A stretch of 17,649 nucleotides of DNA from an uncultured Blautia sp. (GTDB lineage: Bacteria; Bacillota; Clostridia; Lachnospirales; Lachnospiraceae): NCBI GenBank assembly GCA_900765525.1, contig CAAFRY010000161.1:1-17649 (forward strand), given 5' to 3'. The notes under the pieces are model-generated. The model ran no database searches. It was not told the DNA's origin and was given only the letters and a program-made list of their open reading frames with translations. Below, piece by piece: positions 13,836 through 17,649 of the stretch; positions within the stretch are counted from its first letter, which is position 1; every line of letters starts with the position of its first letter. Position numbers and translations under genes: made by a program.

Positions 13836-15503
13836 TTATAGCTCTAATACCAATACCTGGTATCCTTCCATTTGGATTTCTCCGGAAGAGATTTCCGTGG
13901 CCGGACAGTTGTTTAACAATACCTTATAGCTGGAAGACGGCAGAACCACGGACTGGGCGTCTTTCTGGAAATTGCCCAGAACCAGCAGACTCTTCTCGCC
14001 CTTTCTGTAATAAGCCATAAGATTTTTCTGCTCCTCAAGATAAGGAATCACATCCCCGTATACCAGGGTTTCCTTGTATTCCGGATTTTTTCTCAGGCTA
14101 ATCAGCTTCTTGTAGAAGGACAATACGGATTCAGGGTCATTTTCCTGAGATTCCACATTGATGGCAGTGTAATTGGGATTTACCTGAAGCCATGGAGTGC
14201 CCTGGGTAAAGCCGCCGTTCTTCTGTGCGTTCCACTGTACCGGAGTTCTGGCGTTGTCACGGTTATAAACGGAAACAATTTTTAAAGCCTCCTCAGGAGT
14301 ATAGCCGGCGTCAATACATACCTGGTACTGGTCCAGAGCGCTGACGTCATCAATCTGTTCCAGAGGAACTACGCCCAGATTTTCCATTCCGATTTCCTGT
14401 CCCTGATAGATGAATGGAAGACCTCTCATCAGGAAGTACAGAGCTGCCAGCATTTTTTTGCTTCTGTCAGTTACTTCTCCTTCCGGCAGATAGTAGCTTA
14501 CCCCACGGGGCTCGTCATGATTCTCGATAATATTGGAGTAGAAGCCGTGATTGCCGATTTTTTTCTGGGACTGGAAATAACATTTCTTATAATCCTCTGC
14601 ACCAGGTCTCTTGCTGGCGTACCAGCCTTTGTCATTCTTCCCCCAGGAAGTAGTGGTGAAATCGAAGATAGAAGAAAAATAGCCGTTGTCTCCTACGAAA
14701 TTGGGGAATTCCTCGTCCTTTATATTAAATACTTCGCCAACAGAGAAGGCATCGTGAGGGCCAAAGGTTTTCTGCTGCATTTCTCCCAGGAATTCGCCAA
14801 CGCCTTCAGCGTCTGCCAGCATCTGGGAAATATCGCTGAGACCATCCTCACGGTCAGCCGGATAATCTTTGTATGGCAGCTTCTTTTTAATATTGATGAT
14901 AGCGTCTACACGGAAACCGCCCAGACCTTTATCCAGCCACCAGTTAATATTTTTGTATACTTCCTCACGGACAATAGGATTCTCCCAGTTTAAATCCGGC
15001 TGTTTTTTATGGAAGACATGCATATACTGCTTGTCCGGATGGCCGGGAAGAGAATCCCATACAGGGCCGCCGAAATAGCTTCTCCAGTTGCAGGGCAGCT
15101 CTCCCTCTTTTTTATCCTCTATGTAGAAGAAATTACCGTATTCACCATCCGGGTCCTGGCAGGCTTTTTCAAACCATTCATGTTCATCAGAGCAGTGGTT
15201 TACCACCAGGTCCATAAGGATATACATATCTCTTTTCTTAGCTTCCTGAATCAAAAGGTCCATGTCTTCCATAGTTCCGAAGGCAGGGTCAATGCTGTAA
15301 TAATCGGAAATATCATAGCCCTGGTCTGCAAAGGGAGATGGATAAATAGGAGAAATCCACACAATATCCACGCCTAAATCCTTCAGATAATCTAATTTCT
15401 GTATGATACCCTGCAAATCTCCGATACCGTCTCCGTTGGAATCATAAAAGCTCTTAGGGTAAATCTGATAGGCAACCTTGTCATGCCACCATTTTTTTTC
15501 CAT
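13836..15503 (-). CDS. GH13 alpha-glucosidase (GH13_31-like)
   Basis: Cytoplasmic retaining alpha-glucosidase, 555 aa, for short alpha-glucans. The N terminus WWHDKVAYQIYPKSF and the barrel motifs are standard: DLVVNHCSDEHEWF (region I), GGFRVDAI with nucleophile Asp200 (region II), VGEVF with acid/base Glu257 (region III) and IENHDEPR with Asp330 (region IV). QPDLNWENP is typical of the GH13_31 group. The residue after the nucleophile is Ala201; in studied enzymes a Val here favours alpha-1,6 and Ala, Gly or Thr favours alpha-1,4 linkages, so a maltose-type preference is likelier than isomaltose. No signal peptide. The start has GGAGG upstream. It lies downstream of an AraC-type regulator on the same strand, separated by a palindromic region. 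Confidence 0.93.
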   Translation of the reverse strand: MEKKWWHDKVAYQIYPKSFYDSNGDGIGDLQGIIQKLDYLKDLGVDIVWISPIYPSPFADQGYDISDYYSIDPAFGTMEDMDLLIQEAKKRDMYILMDLVVNHCSDEHEWFEKACQDPDGEYGNFFYIEDKKEGELPCNWRSYFGGPVWDSLPGHPDKQYMHVFHKKQPDLNWENPIVREEVYKNINWWLDKGLGGFRVDAIINIKKKLPYKDYPADREDGLSDISQMLADAEGVGEFLGEMQQKTFGPHDAFSVGEVFNIKDEEFPNFVGDNGYFSSIFDFTTTSWGKNDKGWYASKRPGAEDYKKCYFQSQKKIGNHGFYSNIIENHDEPRGVSYYLPEGEVTDRSKKMLAALYFLMRGLPFIYQGQEIGMENLGVVPLEQIDDVSALDQYQVCIDAGYTPEEALKIVSVYNRDNARTPVQWNAQKNGGFTQGTPWLQVNPNYTAINVESQENDPESVLSFYKKLISLRKNPEYKETLVYGDVIPYLEEQKNLMAYYRKGEKSLLVLGNFQKDAQSVVLPSSSYKVLLNNCPATEISSGEIQMEGYQVLVLEL

Positions 15504-15563
15504 AAATCAAATCCTCCATAACATATAAAATTTGTTGTCTGCATCGGGGCTGTATAGAATAAA

Positions 15564-15605
15564 CCGCCGTTTCTGAATCCATATTATAATGGACAGAAAC
15601 GGCGG
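15564..15605 (-). terminator. Inverted repeat: likely terminator of the AraC gene
   Basis: A perfect 12-bp repeat, CCGCCGTTTCTG (15564-15575) with CAGAAACGGCGG (15594-15605), is extended by TCCAT/ATGGA after a 2-nt bulge, leaving a 6-nt loop. In the minus direction it is followed by TTTATTCTATA. It begins 34 nt after the AraC-type regulator stop, so it fits an intrinsic terminator. It also overlaps a promoter candidate. Confidence 0.65.
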
Positions 15606-15611
15606 AGTCTA
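15583..15611 (-). promoter_or_regulatory. Candidate promoter of the alpha-glucosidase gene
   Basis: On the minus strand a perfect TATAAT -10 (15583-15588) lies exactly in the loop of the inverted repeat, with TAGACT (15606-15611, four of six matches to TTGACA) 17 bp upstream. Transcription would start near 15576, about 73 nt before the glucosidase ATG. The palindrome halves flanking the -10 could act as an operator. Prediction by eye. Confidence 0.45.
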
Positions 15612-15638
15612 ATACATATTTGATTAAAAACTACGATA

Positions 15639-16556
15639 TTATGACTTTTTATTGGAATACCGTTTTCGATATTGCAGGGGAGTCAGTCCGGTGTCTTTCT
15701 TGAATTCTCTGAGAAAGTTTCCCAGGTTATTAAAACCACAGTCTAGGCAGACATCCATAACAGGCAGGTCTGTAGTTTGAAGAAGCTCCACAGCCTGCTT
15801 GATACGGTATTCATTTAGATAAGTTACCGGAGATTTTCCCAAGGCTTTTTTGAAAAAGCGGCAGAAATACTGTTCGTTCATATTTACATTTTCCGCTAAA
15901 TCCCGTATGTATAGCTTCTCCTGATAGTGCTTTCGGATGAATTCCAGAGAGGATTTTATGATTCCTACTCGGTAATCCCCGGTTTTCTGGGGTTCTGTCA
16001 AAAGAGAAAAGGCGGAAAAGGTTCCCAGTATTTTTAAGAGAGATGCCCGGATAAAAAGCTGGGAAGAAAGATTTTCCGTTATGGTTTGGTGCTGGCCGGT
16101 GTCATAGACTCCGGTTTGATGAAAAACATTGACAATATCCAGATATTCTTGCTTTACCCGGTAAAAAGCCGGGTGGGAAAAGTCCAGCATTCGTGGAAGC
16201 TGGATTTCCCCCTTCAAAAGAGGCTGTAAAAGACCGGTCTGCACCAGGTCATAATATTCAAAGCTCAGAATCCTGGGATGAAACAGTACAGCGGATTCTG
16301 TTACATGAGAGCAAATGTCAATGGCATGCAGCTCCCCGGGATTTACAAAAAAGAAACATTCATCAGAAATATGAAAATTTTCCATGTTAATGCTTAAAGT
16401 GAAATTCCCTTCCATGAAATAAAGGATTTCTATTTCCTCATGCCAGTGATGCTTGACGCCCTCCCAGACATTATCCTCAAAAACTTCATACAATCCACAG
16501 GGAAAATTCAGGGTGCCATGGCCTTCTTCTTTAAATTGGGAGACAGTAGGATTCAT
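15639..16556 (-). CDS. AraC family regulator with cupin sensor domain
   Basis: Transcription regulator, 305 aa. An N-terminal cupin-like domain (about 15-130; HHWHEEIEILYFMEGNF and FFVNPGELHAI) probably binds a sugar. The C-terminal AraC domain (about 195-300) shows two helix-turn-helix units: IRDLAENVNMNEQYFCRFF and VMDVCLDCGFNNLGNFLREF, ending with TGLTPLQYRKRY. The ATG overlaps the stop of the upstream DUF1275 gene as ATGA, with AAGGAGGG as ribosome site, so the two are translated together. The next gene on the same strand is the GH13 glucosidase, its most likely target (inference from position). Confidence 0.93.
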   Translation of the reverse strand: MNPTVSQFKEEGHGTLNFPCGLYEVFEDNVWEGVKHHWHEEIEILYFMEGNFTLSINMENFHISDECFFFVNPGELHAIDICSHVTESAVLFHPRILSFEYYDLVQTGLLQPLLKGEIQLPRMLDFSHPAFYRVKQEYLDIVNVFHQTGVYDTGQHQTITENLSSQLFIRASLLKILGTFSAFSLLTEPQKTGDYRVGIIKSSLEFIRKHYQEKLYIRDLAENVNMNEQYFCRFFKKALGKSPVTYLNEYRIKQAVELLQTTDLPVMDVCLDCGFNNLGNFLREFKKDTGLTPLQYRKRYSNKKS

Positions 16557-17218
16557 AAAGCCCTCCTTTTTATCATTGCTGTAAATACAGTCAAAAGTCC
16601 CAGACAGCTTATCCAGATGGCCCGGGAACCCAGGCGGGAGGAAAGCAGGCCTCCGGCTGCAGCTCCCAGTATAAAGAACAAAATTACATTATAGTATTGC
16701 AGGCTGTTTTTCAGATGCTCTTTCTTTCCGGTTTTTTTATAGAGATATAAGTTTTCCGTTGCACTTCTCAGGTTTCCTGTACACATAGTGGTGGCATAAG
16801 AGTTTCCGTTCATTTTGCGGAAAGCCTCTACCTGCAGAGCGCAGATAAACGACACCATAATATTTACTATGGTGTCCAGTCTTCCCATAGGGATAAAGCC
16901 GGCAGCTATGAGAAAAAATATTTCAACAAGAACAATAATCTGCCTCCAGTGAATGGCTGAAGCCCATTTGTAGCGGGTTTGAATAGCTTCGCAGATTAAG
17001 ATGCCCAGAACAAAAGCGGAGATAGGCATAAGGTAGTAAAAAGCGCCTATCCAGTCTTTGGATGTGAGGCGCAGTCCCAGAAGGACAATATTTCCGGTCT
17101 GGGCGTTAGCGAAAACCCCGCCTCTGCATATATAGGTGTGTGCGTCCAGGAAACCTCCGGTGAGAGCTAGAAGCAGTCCCAGAATATGGGTTTCGGAGAT
17201 TTGTTTTTCTTGTGTCAT
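16553..17218 (-). CDS. YoaK/DUF1275 family membrane protein
   Basis: Integral membrane protein of 221 aa with about six hydrophobic segments. It has the features of the YoaK (DUF1275) family: an early GGFLDAHTYICRGGVFANAQTGNIV segment split over residues 21-45, and a second CTGNLRSATENL repeat-like segment at about 141-152. Family function is not established. AAAGGAG lies nine bases before the ATG. It heads a two-gene unit with the AraC-type regulator (4-bp overlap), an unusual partner for a membrane protein of this family and possibly a hint that both respond to one signal. Confidence 0.9.
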   Translation of the reverse strand: MTQEKQISETHILGLLLALTGGFLDAHTYICRGGVFANAQTGNIVLLGLRLTSKDWIGAFYYLMPISAFVLGILICEAIQTRYKWASAIHWRQIIVLVEIFFLIAAGFIPMGRLDTIVNIMVSFICALQVEAFRKMNGNSYATTMCTGNLRSATENLYLYKKTGKKEHLKNSLQYYNVILFFILGAAAGGLLSSRLGSRAIWISCLGLLTVFTAMIKRRAL

Positions 17219-17372
17219 ACAGGTCAGCTCCTTTTTTACATATCTGCCAGAATGGTAGTTATTTCATTAGGTCAAGGATAGCATAGATTGAGAAAGGGAA
17301 CAAGGAAAACAAGGGAAATGGGGAACAGTAACTAATTGACGAAATATGGGGAGAGAAAAAATGCAGTGATGC
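17219..17372. other. Spacer between divergent units
   Basis: The region between the DUF1275 gene (-) and the tRNA promoter (+). It must hold the minus-strand promoter for the DUF1275/AraC pair; TTGACC at 17270-17275 read on the minus strand is the best -35-like element, but no good -10 follows at the right distance. No gene or strong hairpin is seen. Confidence 0.4.
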
Positions 17373-17401
17373 TTGACAAAGGAGAAGCATGGGACTATAC
17401 T
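17373..17401 (+). promoter_or_regulatory. Promoter of the initiator tRNA gene
   Basis: Consensus -35 TTGACA (17373-17378), 17-bp spacer, near-consensus -10 TATACT (17396-17401). Transcription would start near 17408, about 12 nt before the tRNA. The best promoter match in the window, as expected for a tRNA gene. Confidence 0.85.
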
Positions 17402-17419
17402 TGTTTTATAAATAAGCGG

Positions 17420-17493
17420 CGCGGGGTGGAGCAGTCTGGAAGCTCGTCGGGCTCATAACCCGAAGGTCGCAGGTTCAAATCCTGCCCCCGCTA
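17420..17493 (+). tRNA. Initiator tRNA-Met (CAT anticodon)
   Basis: The full cloverleaf can be drawn. The acceptor stem 17420-17426 pairs with 17486-17492 except for an unpaired C1/U72, the D stem is GAGC/GCTC, the anticodon stem ends in three G-C pairs (GGG/CCC) around loop CTCATAA with anticodon CAT at 17454-17456, and the T arm is GCAGG-TTCAAAT-CCTGC. The open first pair and the three G-C pairs are initiator hallmarks and separate it from elongator Met or Ile-lysidine tRNAs. The discriminator is A17493; CCA is not encoded and must be added after transcription. Confidence 0.95.
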
Positions 17494-17504
17494 CTCATAG
17501 AAAT

Positions 17505-17542
17505 AGCTCTTGACCGAAACGTCAGGGGCTTTTTGTTTTTCC
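17505..17542 (+). terminator. Terminator after the initiator tRNA
   Basis: AGCTCTTGAC (17505-17514) pairs with GTCAGGGGCT (17521-17530) as a 10-bp stem with two G-U pairs and a 6-nt loop, followed by TTTTGTTTTT. A clear intrinsic terminator 12 nt after the tRNA. Confidence 0.9.
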
Positions 17543-17562
17543 TTTTTCCTTCTCAAACTGTT

Positions 17563-17590
17563 TTGGTTTTTGGAAAACTTATGGTACAAT
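17563..17590 (+). promoter_or_regulatory. Candidate promoter of the gene at the right edge
   Basis: -10 TACAAT (17585-17590) with a weak -35 TTGGTT (17563-17568) at 16-bp spacing, placed after the tRNA terminator and about 35 bp before the next start codon. The -10 is good, the -35 poor. Confidence 0.5.
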
Positions 17591-17623
17591 GGAAATATGA
17601 AAATCAGCGGAAGGAGGGCAAAT

Positions 17624-17649
17624 ATGAGCAGAAATTGCAGATTATGCGG
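17624..17649 (+). CDS. Start of an unidentified gene, cut by the window end
   Basis: The ATG at 17624 has AAGGAGGG at 17611-17618 and a promoter-like -10 upstream. Only eight full codons are visible (MSRNCRLC), too few to name a product. An in-frame ATG at 17597 has no ribosome site. The open end of the frame lies outside the window. Confidence 0.5.

Noticed and set aside
13757..15564. Shared 11-mer ATAGAATAAAC near the feoA leader (minus) and near the glucosidase leader (plus, 15554-15564)
   Set aside because: Matches of 11 bases are expected many times in a window this size; the sequences around it do not align further.
1..17649. CRISPR arrays, insertion sequences, prophage or integrase genes
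   Set aside because: No regularly spaced repeats, transposase-like frames, or attachment-site duplications were seen, including next to the tRNA gene.

Overview
The window looks like chromosomal DNA of a gut-type Firmicute, most likely a Lachnospiraceae-like clostridium. I base this on strong AGGAGG-type ribosome sites, moderate GC, a Gram-positive lipoprotein sugar-binding protein, a two-subunit transketolase, the FeoB type, and an initiator tRNA without an encoded CCA. The genus assignment is inference; no rRNA or marker gene is present.

Left part (24-10390, + strand): one tightly packed nine-gene operon for uptake and breakdown of a glycoside. In order it has a CUT1 sugar-binding lipoprotein, two MalF/MalG-type permeases, a cytoplasmic apiosidase-like glycoside hydrolase (DUF5060-barrel-DUF5605 type), a LacI-type regulator, an L-fucose/L-arabinose-isomerase-family isomerase, the N- and C-terminal halves of a split transketolase, and an FGGY kinase that resembles glycerol kinase but has a rebuilt substrate pocket. 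Read as a pathway: import, cytosolic hydrolysis, aldose to ketose, ketose to ketose phosphate, then C2 transfer by a dedicated transketolase. No epimerase or aldolase is present. This logic matches the transketolase route described for D-apiose (apiose, apulose, apulose-4-phosphate, DHAP), here joined to a hydrolase, an ABC transporter and an isomerase of a different family. The sugar is not proven; a sulfoquinovose-type transketolase route or another rare sugar remains possible. The operon promoter lies outside the window.

Middle part (10391-13835): a terminator-like hairpin, then an operator-like palindrome in front of a DMT/EamA exporter gene (+). That gene converges on and overlaps the end of feoB (-); its intrinsic terminator lies inside feoB coding sequence. 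feoB and feoA form a ferrous-iron uptake pair. This FeoB carries an 11-cysteine segment where the helical domain after the G domain normally sits.

Right part (13836-17649): a GH13 alpha-glucosidase (-), an AraC-type regulator (-) and a YoaK/DUF1275 membrane protein (-), the last two coupled by an ATGA overlap. A long inverted repeat between the AraC gene and the glucosidase gene looks like a terminator with a promoter -10 box in its loop. Then come an initiator tRNA-Met (+) with a near-consensus promoter and a clear terminator, and the first codons of a further + strand gene cut by the window end.
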